Source: Acidobacteriota bacterium (lineage in GTDB: Bacteria > Acidobacteriota > Terriglobia > Bryobacterales > Bryobacteraceae). Taken from it: 38,320 nt of DNA. Positions 31,084 through 38,320 of this stretch are shown piece by piece (the first letter of the stretch is position 1; each line of letters starts with the position of its first letter). Under the pieces are notes generated by a model. It saw nothing but the letters and a program-made list of their open reading frames with translations. It searched no databases and was not told the origin of the DNA. The DNA is taken from positions 1 through 38,320 of the forward strand of contig JANXMS010000558.1 of NCBI GenBank assembly GCA_025354525.1. Direction: 5' to 3'. Position numbers and translations under genes: made by a program.

Positions 31084-34000
31084 TTAAAAGGTTAGGCGGA
31101 GGGCAAACTGCATTTGGCGGGGCGTGGAGATGGTGCCGCGGACTTTGCCGAAGTCGGGGCTTTCAAAGTTCGAGATTGGTTCCCCTAAAGTTGGAGTGTT
31201 GGTCAGGTTGAATATCTCCGCTCTGAGTTGCAGGCCGATGCGCTCCGTGAGAGCAAAGTTTTTCATCATACCGGTATCCCAATTCAGGAGACGCTGACTG
31301 GTCAGGATGGAGCGGCCGGCGTTCCCTAAACGCCACGAACCATCCGGGTTGCGGGGAGAAGCGAAGGCCGTCTGGTCGAACCAGCGATCGGCGGTAGGGT
31401 TTTTAAGAGTAGCGTCCCGGAGCCGGTCCGGCCACCAATTCCCAATGCCGGTGGCACCGAGCCGTTGCCGAGCGTTGGGGACGGTAATCGTAAAGTTATT
31501 CCCGGATTGCTGCGAAAACATGTTGGAAAGCTGCCAGCCAGCAAGCACGGCAGCAACAACTTTGTTGGGGTAGCGACCGGGGATCGCCCAGACCTGGGTA
31601 GCAATGAAGCGATGGCGCACGTCGAAATTCGAGTTGGCCCGATTCAGGTTGATGTTGCGGAAATCCATGAGACCGCCTCCGCCCGGGCCGAACTGTTCGG
31701 GTAAGTTGTCGATGGAATGGCTCCAGGTGTAGGCGGCCGAGAAGGAAAAGCCGCGGGAGAAGCGCTTCGTGGCTTCGAGGTCCAGTCCATGATAGTTGGA
31801 CTGGCCGAATGGGCTTACTAAGTCGACCGTATTCCACTGCGGGATGCGGCGGCGCTCCCGCTCGGTGGCAAAGGGGCCGGGGGCGGAGCCGTTCCAATTG
31901 TAGCTCCCTTGTAAGTAAGTGGAGGAGGAGCCGACGTAAGCGGCGGTGGCGGTGACGTCGCGGAATAGCTCTCGTTGGAGAGCGAAGTTCCATTGATAGA
32001 CAGTAGGAGCGGGAAAGCGATTTTGCCAGACGTTCCAGTTGAGGTCGTTCGGCGGGGTCTTGCCGTCGCCGAGGAACCCGGCGGGGACCCCGTTTTGGAG
32101 AAAGAAAGGAGGACGGGCGGCGGTGGACTGGGCGGTAACGGAGCGGTAAAAGGGGAAGTTTGAGATCATGCGGCTATTGGCGCCAAGTGAGCCTTGGCCG
32201 GCGAAGAAAATGCCCGCTCCCGCGCGGAGGACGGTGCGGGGGGTGAGTTGATAGGCGAGGCCGAGACGAGGAGCCCAGTTGTTCGTGTCGGTTTCCAGGA
32301 GGCCGCGGCAGGACCAGTTGGAGCCACACTCACCGCCGAGAATGACTTGGTTGAATTGGGGACCCGGGGAGATGCCAAGGTTGGACTGGTTGTTGTGCTT
32401 TTCCCACCAGGGAGAGGTCAACTCGTAGCGGAGACCTAGATTGACGGTAAGTTTTCGAGTTACTTTCCAATCGTCTTGAGCGAAGAACATGTAATTGCGG
32501 AAGCGCATTTGGCCCGGGAGGACGGTGGTCAGGGTGAAAGCGGCTGGCATTCCGAGTAAGAAGTCCGCCATGCTGATGCGAGAGAATTGGCCGTCGAAGC
32601 TGAAGTTTCCATGGGCAGAGTCGCCCCCGAAGATATCGGAGCGATTCCAGCGGAGGTCGACACCGAACTTGAAGTTATGATTACCCCGGTACCAGCTTAA
32701 GTTATTGAGCCATTGGTGGACCTGATGAACTTTGAAGTTGGGCATGGAGCCAGGCTCCCCGAGGCCCTGATAACCGATGCCTCCGGCGAGGTTGAACATG
32801 GGAAGGCCGAAGAGGTTATCGTAAGCGGGGATGCCTCGAATGCCGTACCGGGCATTGACGGCGGCCATGGGTTCGGTGGATAGTTCGCGTTTGTTCACAA
32901 CTTGGCGATTGAGCCCATAGCGGAACTCGTTGACCAGGGTGTTCGAGAGGATGCGGGTCCAACTGAAGACGCCGTTGCGGGCTGCATCGTCGTCGATGGC
33001 GCGCTCATTCGGTTGCCCGCCGCGGGCTGGGGCGGCAAAGACACTGGCGCGGAGGTTTTTCGCATTCGTGAAACTGAAGCGTCCGAAAATCTTGTCTTTC
33101 TCAGACAAATTGTGATCGATGCGGAAATCGACCTGATCGCGATCGTTGTTCCAGGGCGGGTTGTTGATGAAATTTTGGCGAGTTCCGGCACCGGCGAAAT
33201 TGGGAAGGGGCCAGAGTTCGGAGAGCTTGGCGGCGGTCGAATCGAAGCGGGCGCGGGGGATAGTATTTTGGGGGAAAGGCTGGTTGGTGGTGGGGTCGAG
33301 AAGAGTAGCGAGGCGAGTGGGGAAGATGCCGTTGCGTTCCTCGGAGGTGGGGACGATGACGAAGTCTGATTGACCGCGGCGCTGGAGCCGACGCTCCCAA
33401 CTGGCAAAGAAGAAGGTACGACTGCGGACGATGGGTCCACCGACGGTGGCGCCGAACTGGTTCTGTTTGAGGATTTCGGGATCAGCCTTGCCGTCGCGGG
33501 TCCGATCCACGTAGTTGAACGTATCGCGGGCGTCCGTTTTGTCGTTGCGAAGATACTCGTAGGCGGAGCCGTGGAACTGGTTAGTGCCGGACTTGAGATT
33601 GACAATCATGACGGCGCCGGAGTTACGACCGAATTCGGCGGAGTAGTTTGACGTTTGGACCTTAAACTCAGCGACCGCGTCGAGGGAAGGGACGACGACT
33701 TGAGCTTTTCGGTCCTGCATGCCCATGACGTTATTGTTGTTGTCGACGCCATCAATGATGAAGTTGTTTTGTGTGGCGGCCTGACCGTGGGAGTTGAAGC
33801 CACTTTCGCGGTCGCGGCCGCGGGTAGCGGGTAGGACGCCGGCGCTCATCCAGGCGAGTTGCTGGAAATTGCGCCCGTTGAGCGGGAGATTGGCGATTTC
33901 CTGCTTGCCGATGACCTTGGCGAGGGTGGCGGTTTCGGTATTGAGCAACGGGGCTTCGCCGGTGACGGCGACGGTTTCGGTGAGTTGGCCGAGTTCGAGT

Positions 34001-34302
34001 TGGAGATCGACGCGGACGCGATCCTGCGCGCTAAGGCTGATTCCCGGGCGGACGCTTTTCTTGAAGCCGTCCTTTTCGATCGTTATCGAGTAAGTGCCGA
34101 TACGGAGGGGACCGATTGTGTAGTTACCCGATGCGGAGGATTCGACGAGGCGAGTTTCATTCGTGTCGGCGTTGCGGGCGAGGATGCGGGCGCGGGGGAC
34201 GACGGCACCGGAGGCATCGGTAATGACGCCGGTGATGATGCCCATATCTTGCTGGGCGATCGCGAGCGAAGCAACGAGCAAGGAGAGAGACCCAGAGCGC
34301 AT
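31084..34302 (-). CDS. TonB-dependent receptor, Oar-like, with carboxypeptidase-regulatory-like domain
   Basis: This 1072-residue outer-membrane protein has a signal peptide (MRSGSLSLLVASLAIAQ), an N-terminal carboxypeptidase-D regulatory-like domain (ITGVITDASGAVVPRARILA, to about residue 105), a plug (about 115-240, with the typical segments LPLNGRNFQQLAWMSAGVLP and NNFIIDGVDNNNN), and a beta barrel ending in FALRLTF with the terminal aromatic residue. It should import or bind large substrates with TonB; in acidobacteria such receptors are very numerous and the ligand is usually unknown. No adjacent SusD-like partner is present. It appears monocistronic, divergent from osmC copy A. The start has no strong Shine-Dalgarno. 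Confidence 0.92.
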   Translation of the reverse strand: MRSGSLSLLVASLAIAQQDMGIITGVITDASGAVVPRARILARNADTNETRLVESSASGNYTIGPLRIGTYSITIEKDGFKKSVRPGISLSAQDRVRVDLQLELGQLTETVAVTGEAPLLNTETATLAKVIGKQEIANLPLNGRNFQQLAWMSAGVLPATRGRDRESGFNSHGQAATQNNFIIDGVDNNNNVMGMQDRKAQVVVPSLDAVAEFKVQTSNYSAEFGRNSGAVMIVNLKSGTNQFHGSAYEYLRNDKTDARDTFNYVDRTRDGKADPEILKQNQFGATVGGPIVRSRTFFFASWERRLQRRGQSDFVIVPTSEERNGIFPTRLATLLDPTTNQPFPQNTIPRARFDSTAAKLSELWPLPNFAGAGTRQNFINNPPWNNDRDQVDFRIDHNLSEKDKIFGRFSFTNAKNLRASVFAAPARGGQPNERAIDDDAARNGVFSWTRILSNTLVNEFRYGLNRQVVNKRELSTEPMAAVNARYGIRGIPAYDNLFGLPMFNLAGGIGYQGLGEPGSMPNFKVHQVHQWLNNLSWYRGNHNFKFGVDLRWNRSDIFGGDSAHGNFSFDGQFSRISMADFLLGMPAAFTLTTVLPGQMRFRNYMFFAQDDWKVTRKLTVNLGLRYELTSPWWEKHNNQSNLGISPGPQFNQVILGGECGSNWSCRGLLETDTNNWAPRLGLAYQLTPRTVLRAGAGIFFAGQGSLGANSRMISNFPFYRSVTAQSTAARPPFFLQNGVPAGFLGDGKTPPNDLNWNVWQNRFPAPTVYQWNFALQRELFRDVTATAAYVGSSSTYLQGSYNWNGSAPGPFATERERRRIPQWNTVDLVSPFGQSNYHGLDLEATKRFSRGFSFSAAYTWSHSIDNLPEQFGPGGGGLMDFRNINLNRANSNFDVRHRFIATQVWAIPGRYPNKVVAAVLAGWQLSNMFSQQSGNNFTITVPNARQRLGATGIGNWWPDRLRDATLKNPTADRWFDQTAFASPRNPDGSWRLGNAGRSILTSQRLLNWDTGMMKNFALTERIGLQLRAEIFNLTNTPTLGEPISNFESPDFGKVRGTISTPRQMQFALRLTF

Positions 34303-34433
34303 GGCCCGAATATTATCAGATCGGATCAGCGGTGTTCAAATTAGCAAGACCCGGGATGAATAACGTTAGGGGAAATGCAGAGGCTAGTGATTTCCGGGAT
34401 CGCGGATTCGGGTAAAACAGGGCGCAATAGGGC

Positions 34434-34859
34434 ATGATCACCAGAAGATCGGAAGCGGAATGGCGCGGCGGACTGAAGGACGGCGCGGGGAAGGTTAAGC
34501 TTGGGAGCGGGGTCTATGAGGGGCCCTACAATTTCTCGTCTCGCTTTGAGGGCGGGGCGGCGACGAACCCAGAAGAGCTGATGGCGGCGTCCCACGCGGG
34601 ATGCTTCTCCATGGCGTTCTCGCTGTTCCTGGGAATGGCTAACTTCACCGCGACGCGGATCCATACGACTGCGGCCGTCAAGCTGGAACAGGTCGGCGGT
34701 GGGTTCGATATCACCCACATCCAATTGACCATGGAAGCGGGGATCCCGGGCATCACCAATGACCAGTTTCAGGAGTTGGCGAAACAGGCGAAAGAGAATT
34801 GCCCGATTTCAAAGGCGCTGGCGTCTGTACCGATCAACTTGATTGCGACGCTCGCGTAA
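34434..34859 (+). CDS. OsmC/Ohr-family peroxiredoxin-like protein, copy A
   Basis: This 141-residue protein belongs to the OsmC family of thiol-dependent hydroperoxide reductases. The two redox cysteines are Cys57 (ASHAGCFSMAF) and Cys123 (ENCPISKAL), and the N-terminal strand region [20 protein letters not shown] supports OsmC over Ohr. It is about 91% identical (12 of 141 differences counted) to copy B at 36523-36948. Its 5' flank is nearly the same, with a weak ribosome-binding site. The product should reduce organic peroxides in the cytoplasm. The gene is convergent with the truncated carboxyltransferase. Confidence 0.9.
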   Translation: MITRRSEAEWRGGLKDGAGKVKLGSGVYEGPYNFSSRFEGGAATNPEELMAASHAGCFSMAFSLFLGMANFTATRIHTTAAVKLEQVGGGFDITHIQLTMEAGIPGITNDQFQELAKQAKENCPISKALASVPINLIATLA

Positions 34860-34880
34860 GAGCGCGAGGCGAAAGACGTT

Positions 34881-34937
34881 CCCTGATGGTCGCGGCTCTG
34901 TATTGGATTTTCGCTCCCTGACGGTCGCGGCTCGGTA
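34881..34937. repeat. Two 22-base repeats in copy A
   Basis: CCCTGATGGTCGCGGCTCTG (34881-34900, continuing TA) recurs as CCCTGACGGTCGCGGCTCGG (34916-34935, continuing TA) with two mismatches. They occupy the extra segment absent from duplication copy B and look like a dispersed short repeat of this genome. No other copy is seen in the window. Confidence 0.7.
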
Positions 34938-34944
34938 GCGGCTG

Positions 34945-35251
34945 CTAAAGGGGGATGTTGCCGTGCTTTTTGCGGGGCAGGGAGTCCTTTTTGTTTTCGA
35001 GCATGCGGAGGCCGCGGATCAGCTTTAGGCGGGTCTGGCGGGGCTCGATGACCGCATCAATGAAACCGTTTTCGGCGGCTACAAAGGGCGTGGCGAAACG
35101 CTGGTTGTAGTCGTCGATTTTGGTTTGGCGGGCGGCGGGGTCGTCTCGGCGAGAAAGAATATTGACGGCTTCTTCGGCTCCCATGACGGCGATTTCCGCT
35201 GACGGCCAGGCGTAGTTGAGATCTGTCCGGAGGTGCTTGGAGCCCATGACG
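34945..35251 (-). pseudogene. 3' fragment of carboxyltransferase gene (duplication copy)
   Basis: The minus-strand frame carries only the last ~102 residues of the carboxyltransferase at 36945-38320, from [20 protein letters not shown] to [16 protein letters not shown]. It differs from that copy at only about four positions. Homology stops abruptly at 35251, and the open frame continues a few codons with unrelated sequence (MRRGVQRVPEV), so there is no proper start. It is a 5'-truncated duplicate. Confidence 0.9.
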
Positions 35252-35306
35252 ACTTCAGGCACTCGCTGGACGCCTCGTCGCATTTGAGGGGGAGTGTTCC
35301 TATTTA

Positions 35307-35825
35307 TTGAGCGATCAGCAGGCCCTGATTCGAAGAGTTTCTGAGCGAGCCTTCCTACACCTGCAGCGCTCTATCGTTGCGGATCCCGAGATCCAACGGA
35401 AGTGGGAGAAAGCGTTCCACGAGGACGGGGAAGTGGGCTGTGAAAAGCTTGGAGCCGCCCATCTCTTGCTTCATGGGGTCTGGGCGTTCAAGGCGGACGG
35501 GGCACATGGACGGACAGATTTGATTTTCGGCGAACCAGTGGAGAGCTACGGCGGCCAACTGCACTTAGCAGAAGGCTTGGTTCTTACGGAGTGGAAGAAA
35601 GCCACAGAACCAAGACATATCGATAGCATTTTTGGGAAAGCGCGGCAACAGGCTGAGCAGTATGTGGGTGGTGTTCTCGGCGGCACTGAGCTGGCAGGCT
35701 ATAGATACTTGATCGTGGTGTCCAAAGACTGGCGCGCCAATCCACCCGATCAGCTTCATCAAGGAATTGTATACAAACACATCAACTTGGCGTGGGCTCC
35801 GAAAACACCTTCCAAGAACAAGTGA
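35307..35825 (+). CDS. Candidate PD-(D/E)XK nuclease-like protein
   Basis: This 172-residue protein has no recognised name, but its order of residues fits the PD-(D/E)XK nuclease fold: Glu46 in a helix (VGCEKLGAAHLLL), Asp71 (GRTDLIFGE), Glu95-x-Lys97 (VLTEWKKAT), then a helix with Gln114/Gln118 (QQAEQYVGGVL) and a strand YRYLIVVSKDW. It starts with TTG at 35307, preceded at a rather long distance by GGGGAG; another start is possible. It lies between the duplication copies and next to hicAB, in opposite orientation to hicAB. A nuclease or restriction-like role is inference only. Confidence 0.55.
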   Translation: MSDQQALIRRVSERAFLHLQRSIVADPEIQRKWEKAFHEDGEVGCEKLGAAHLLLHGVWAFKADGAHGRTDLIFGEPVESYGGQLHLAEGLVLTEWKKATEPRHIDSIFGKARQQAEQYVGGVLGGTELAGYRYLIVVSKDWRANPPDQLHQGIVYKHINLAWAPKTPSKNK

Positions 35826-35834
35826 GGGTCGGAG

Positions 35835-36266
35835 TTACGCCGCGTCTTGAATCGAGAGCGAAGCGCGCTTGCCGACTGCGGTGAGCGCGGCTTCGAGGAC
35901 TTCGAATTTTGTGTTGTGGGCGGGATCGACGATGCGGGCTACCTGTTGCCGGTGACAGCCGAGGCGTTTGGCCAGTTCGGATTGAGTGATCGCTTGGTCG
36001 CGCATGGCTTGGTAGAGCGCTAATTTGGCCACCGTCGAAGCGGAGAGATAGACGTTTGTCTGGTTTCGCTTGGGGGCGGAGGGGACCGGCAAGGGTTTTC
36101 CGGCCTCCACGTAGAAGGACAGGGCGGCGGCGAGGGCCTCGGCGGCGATTGGATTGGCGGTAGATTTGTCTTCGGCGAAGGTTTTGGCTTCGGGGACGTC
36201 GGGGAAGGAGACGCAGTAGGTTCCGTTCGAGTCGAGGACGAACTTGGCGGGATAGGTGTTGTACAT
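35835..36266 (-). CDS. hicB: HicB-type antitoxin with C-terminal HTH
   Basis: This 143-residue protein has a degenerate RNase-H-like HicB domain at the N-terminus (YPAKFVLDSNGTYCVSFPDV, EAKTFAEDKSTAN) and a helix-turn-helix at about 95-130 (MRDQAITQSELAKRLGCHRQ QVARIVDP). It should neutralise HicA and repress the operon. It is translated after hicA, 22 bp downstream. The C-terminal HTH form of HicB is common. Confidence 0.88.
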   Translation of the reverse strand: MYNTYPAKFVLDSNGTYCVSFPDVPEAKTFAEDKSTANPIAAEALAAALSFYVEAGKPLPVPSAPKRNQTNVYLSASTVAKLALYQAMRDQAITQSELAKRLGCHRQQVARIVDPAHNTKFEVLEAALTAVGKRASLSIQDAA

Positions 36267-36288
36267 GGTCTTTCTCTATTGCTGCTGG

Positions 36289-36489
36289 CTACTTCAAGCC
36301 CAGCGATTTCTTAATCGAATTCACGAGCCCGAGACCAAGGTCTTGGTTCTTCCCGTGCATTGGCAGGACGGTCTGATTCGCGCCGAGGTAAACCTTGAGG
36401 TGGCTGCCGGTTTGGGTGCCGAAGGTGCATCCCTGACCTGCGAGCCATCGCTTTAACTCTTGGCTGGTCACACTGCTAGTATGCAACAT
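36289..36489 (-). CDS. hicA: HicA-type mRNA interferase toxin
   Basis: This 66-residue protein has the small dsRBD-like HicA fold: TSQELKRWLAGQGCTF, the GSHLKVYL segment with catalytic His30, then NSIKKSLGLK. HicA toxins cleave mRNA. It is the first gene of hicAB. The start ATG at 36489 lacks a clear Shine-Dalgarno; an in-frame GTG at codon 7 is an alternative. It ends 22 bp before hicB and begins only 25 bp from duplication copy B. Confidence 0.88.
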   Translation of the reverse strand: MLHTSSVTSQELKRWLAGQGCTFGTQTGSHLKVYLGANQTVLPMHGKNQDLGLGLVNSIKKSLGLK

Positions 36490-36513
36490 TTATGTTGCTG
36501 CAGATTCAGGCGA

Positions 36514-37251
36514 CAATAGGGCATGATCACCAGAAAATCGGAAGCAGAATGGAGCGGCGGACTGAAGGACGGCGCGGGGAAGATTAAGCTTGGGAGTGGG
36601 GCCTACGAGGGACCCTACAATTTCTCGTCTCGCTTTGAGGGCGGGGCGGCGACTAATCCGGAAGAACTCATGGCGGCGTCCCACGCGGGATGCTTCTGCA
36701 TGGCATTCTCGCTGTTCCTGGGGATGGCTAACTTTACCGCGACGCGGATCCATACGACGGCGGCCGTCAAGCTGGAACAGATCGGAGGAGGGTTCGACAT
36801 TACCCACATCCAACTGACCATGGAAGCGGAGATTCCGGGCATCACCAATGACCAGTTTCAGGAGTTGGCGAAACAGGCGAAAGAGAATTGCCCGATTTCA
36901 AAGGCACTGAAAGCAGTTCCGATTGAGTTGACCGCCACCCTGGTCTAAAGCGGGATGTTTCCGTGCTTCTTGCGAGGCAGGGAGTCCTTTTTGTTTTCGA
37001 GCATTCGCAGACCTCGGATCAGCTTTAGGCGGGTCTGGCGGGGTTCGATCACCGCATCAATAAAGCCGTTTTCGGCGGCTACAAAGGGCGTGGCAAAGCG
37101 CTGGTTGTAGTCGTCGATCTTGGCTTGACGGGCGGTGGGGTCGTCGCGACGGAAGAGAATATTAACGGCCCCTTCGGCTCCCATGACGGCGATTTCAGCC
37201 GAGGGCCAGGCGTAGTTAAGATCCGTCCGGAGGTGCTTGGAGCCCATGACG
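36514..37251. repeat. Segmental duplication, copy B
   Basis: Copy B of the direct duplication (copy A: 34425-35251). It contains the second osmC and the 3' end of the complete carboxyltransferase gene. The two genes overlap at their stops by 2 bases here, while in copy A they are separated. The continuity of the carboxyltransferase gene marks copy B as the ancestral arrangement. Confidence 0.92.
36523..36948 (+). CDS. OsmC/Ohr-family peroxiredoxin-like protein, copy B
   Basis: This 141-residue OsmC paralogue keeps both redox cysteines (Cys57 and Cys123). Compared with copy A, most changes fall at the C-terminus, where copy B reads [12 protein letters not shown], plus a Ser-to-Cys change two residues after Cys57 (GCFC in place of GCFS), giving an extra cysteine beside the active site. 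It should be a thiol peroxidase. Its stop overlaps the carboxyltransferase stop in convergent orientation. Confidence 0.9.
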   Translation: MITRKSEAEWSGGLKDGAGKIKLGSGAYEGPYNFSSRFEGGAATNPEELMAASHAGCFCMAFSLFLGMANFTATRIHTTAAVKLEQIGGGFDITHIQLTMEAEIPGITNDQFQELAKQAKENCPISKALKAVPIELTATLV

Positions 37252-38320
37252 CAGTAGGCTCCTCCGTAGGCTTTACGGGTGATGACGGTGATTTTGGGGA
37301 CGGTGGCTTCGGCGTAGGCGTAGAGGAGTTTGGCTCCGTGTTTGATGATTCCGCCCCACTCCTGCTCGGTGCCGGGGAGGAAGCCGGGGACGTCTTCGAA
37401 GGTGATGATGGGGATGTTGAACGCATCGCAGAAGCGGACGAAGCGGGCCGCTTTGAGCGATGAATTGATGTCGAGGCAGCCGGCGAGGACGGCGGGTTGG
37501 TTGGCGACGATGCCGACGGAACGGCCATCGAGACGGGCGAAGGCGGTGACGATGTTGGGGGCGAAGAGTTCGTGGACTTCGAGGAATTCGGCGTGGTCGA
37601 CGACTAGGCGGAGCACGTCTTTGATGTCGTAAGGAACGTTGGAGGCGTCGGGGACGAGCGAATCGAGTTCGGGGGCGGCTCGGTCGATGGGGTCGTCACA
37701 AGGCAACTGGGGAGGGTCTTCGGCGTTGTTTTGGGGGAGATAGCGGAGGAGTTCGCGGATGTGGGCGAGGCAATCCTGGTCGGAGGGGGCGAGGAAGTGG
37801 GCGACGCCGGAGCGGGCGTTGTGGGTTTGGGCTCCGCCGAGATCTTCCTTCGAGACGTCTTCGTGGGTCACCGTCTTGATGACGTCGGGGCCGGTGACGA
37901 ACATGTGGCTCGTGTGGTCGACCATGAAGACGAAGTCGGTGAGCGCGGGGGAGTAGACGGCACCGCCGGCGCAGGGTCCCATGATGGCGGAGATTTGGGG
38001 GATGACGCCGGAGGCGATGGTGTTGCGGAGGAAGATGTCGGCGTAGCCGGCGAGGGAGAGGACTCCTTCTTGAATGCGGGCGCCGCCGGAATCGTTGAGG
38101 CCGATGATGGGGGCGCCGGTTTTGAGGGCGAGGTCCATGACCTTGCAGATTTTTTGGGCGTTGGCGGCGGAGAGGGATCCGCCGAAGACGGTGAAATCCT
38201 GGGCGAAGACGTAGGTGAGGCGACCGTGGACGAGTCCGTAGCCGGTGACGAAGCCGTCGCCGTCGATGACTTGTTCGTCCATGCCGAAGTCTCGGCAGTG
38301 GTGGCGGACTAGTTGATCGA
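36945..38320 (-). CDS. Acyl-CoA (propionyl-CoA type) carboxylase carboxyltransferase subunit, 5' end outside window
   Basis: The reading frame continues past the right edge (no start needed at 38282), so at least 458 residues are present. It is the biotin-dependent carboxyltransferase beta subunit that transfers CO2 from biotin to an acyl-CoA. Typical segments are [52 protein letters not shown] (oxyanion and CoA sites) and the second-half segments [20 protein letters not shown] and [12 protein letters not shown]. The shape fits propionyl/methylmalonyl-CoA carboxylases; methylmalonyl-CoA decarboxylase alpha subunits look similar, and substrate choice cannot be made from this part. Its 3' end is duplicated at 34945-35251. 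Confidence 0.92.
   Translation of the reverse strand, partial: DQLVRHHCRDFGMDEQVIDGDGFVTGYGLVHGRLTYVFAQDFTVFGGSLSAANAQKICKVMDLALKTGAPIIGLNDSGGARIQEGVLSLAGYADIFLRNTIASGVIPQISAIMGPCAGGAVYSPALTDFVFMVDHTSHMFVTGPDVIKTVTHEDVSKEDLGGAQTHNARSGVAHFLAPSDQDCLAHIRELLRYLPQNNAEDPPQLPCDDPIDRAAPELDSLVPDASNVPYDIKDVLRLVVDHAEFLEVHELFAPNIVTAFARLDGRSVGIVANQPAVLAGCLDINSSLKAARFVRFCDAFNIPIITFEDVPGFLPGTEQEWGGIIKHGAKLLYAYAEATVPKITVITRKAYGGAYCVMGSKHLRTDLNYAWPSAEIAVMGAEGAVNILFRRDDPTARQAKIDDYNQRFATPFVAAENGFIDAVIEPRQTRLKLIRGLRMLENKKDSLPRKKHGNIPL

Larger units (their letters stand above)
34425..35251. repeat. Segmental duplication, copy A
   Basis: Copy A of a diverged direct duplication, containing an osmC gene and the 3' end of a carboxyltransferase gene. 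Copy B is at 36514-37251 in the same orientation. Homology starts at CAATAGGGCATGATCACC and ends at GCCCATGACG. Copy A has about 88 extra bases after osmC, including two near-identical 22-base repeats. Confidence 0.92.

Overview
The window looks like chromosomal DNA of a GC-rich acidobacterium, most likely of the Bryobacter/Solibacter type. This is inferred from content: an Oar-like TonB-dependent receptor with an N-terminal carboxypeptidase-regulatory-like domain, a secreted metallopeptidase with BACON-like and PPC-like domains, a PEP-CTERM protein remnant, a DUF4394-type protein and an NR-x-NAQKSTGP protein. No rRNA, tRNA or CRISPR array was found.

Layout. 1-69 is the 5' end of an IS4-type transposase that runs off the left edge. 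155-2073 (minus) is a polysaccharide deacetylase translationally coupled to an enolase-superfamily enzyme. 2187-3158 (minus) is a molybdopterin-binding-domain protein with its own rho-independent terminator. 3440-5718 (minus) is a compact arginine operon, argC-argB-N-acetylglutamate synthase, preceded by a palindrome resembling ARG boxes. 5758-7295 holds divergent zinc-ribbon membrane and MBL-fold genes. 7270-11144 (minus) is sbcDC. 11176-12646 (plus) has a zinc-ribbon protein, a cupin and a frameshifted PEP-CTERM pseudogene. 12718-16395 (plus) is metK, a strongly divergent S-adenosylhomocysteine-hydrolase homologue, and tig. 16373-18016 is decayed DNA containing a broken minus-strand gene and an IS200-type transposase remnant. 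18017-22042 (plus) has a DUF4394 protein, then a CorA-like membrane protein followed 9 bp later by a membrane-embedded alpha/beta hydrolase. 22043-25831 (minus) is a large secreted reprolysin-like metallopeptidase.

From about 25.9 to 31.1 kb the DNA is accessory: a broken excisionase-like gene with a shortened PrimPol gene (remains of an integrated element), an OB-fold/zinc-ribbon membrane protein, a lipoprotein with a G10 tract in its promoter, and a ParD antitoxin with a nonsense-interrupted ParE toxin. 31084-34302 is the TonB-dependent receptor. The right end contains a diverged direct duplication: an OsmC gene plus the 3' end of an acyl-CoA carboxylase carboxyltransferase gene occurs at 34425-35251 and again at 36514-37251. 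Between the copies lie a candidate PD-(D/E)XK nuclease and a hicAB toxin-antitoxin pair. The full carboxyltransferase gene runs off the right edge.

The most interesting points are the SAH-hydrolase homologue lacking most adenosine-site residues although it sits beside metK, a perfect 14-bp hairpin inside that gene, the CorA-like/hydrolase pair, and the duplication-bounded nuclease plus hicAB cargo. All functional statements rest on reading the sequence and remembered family motifs; no searches were run.
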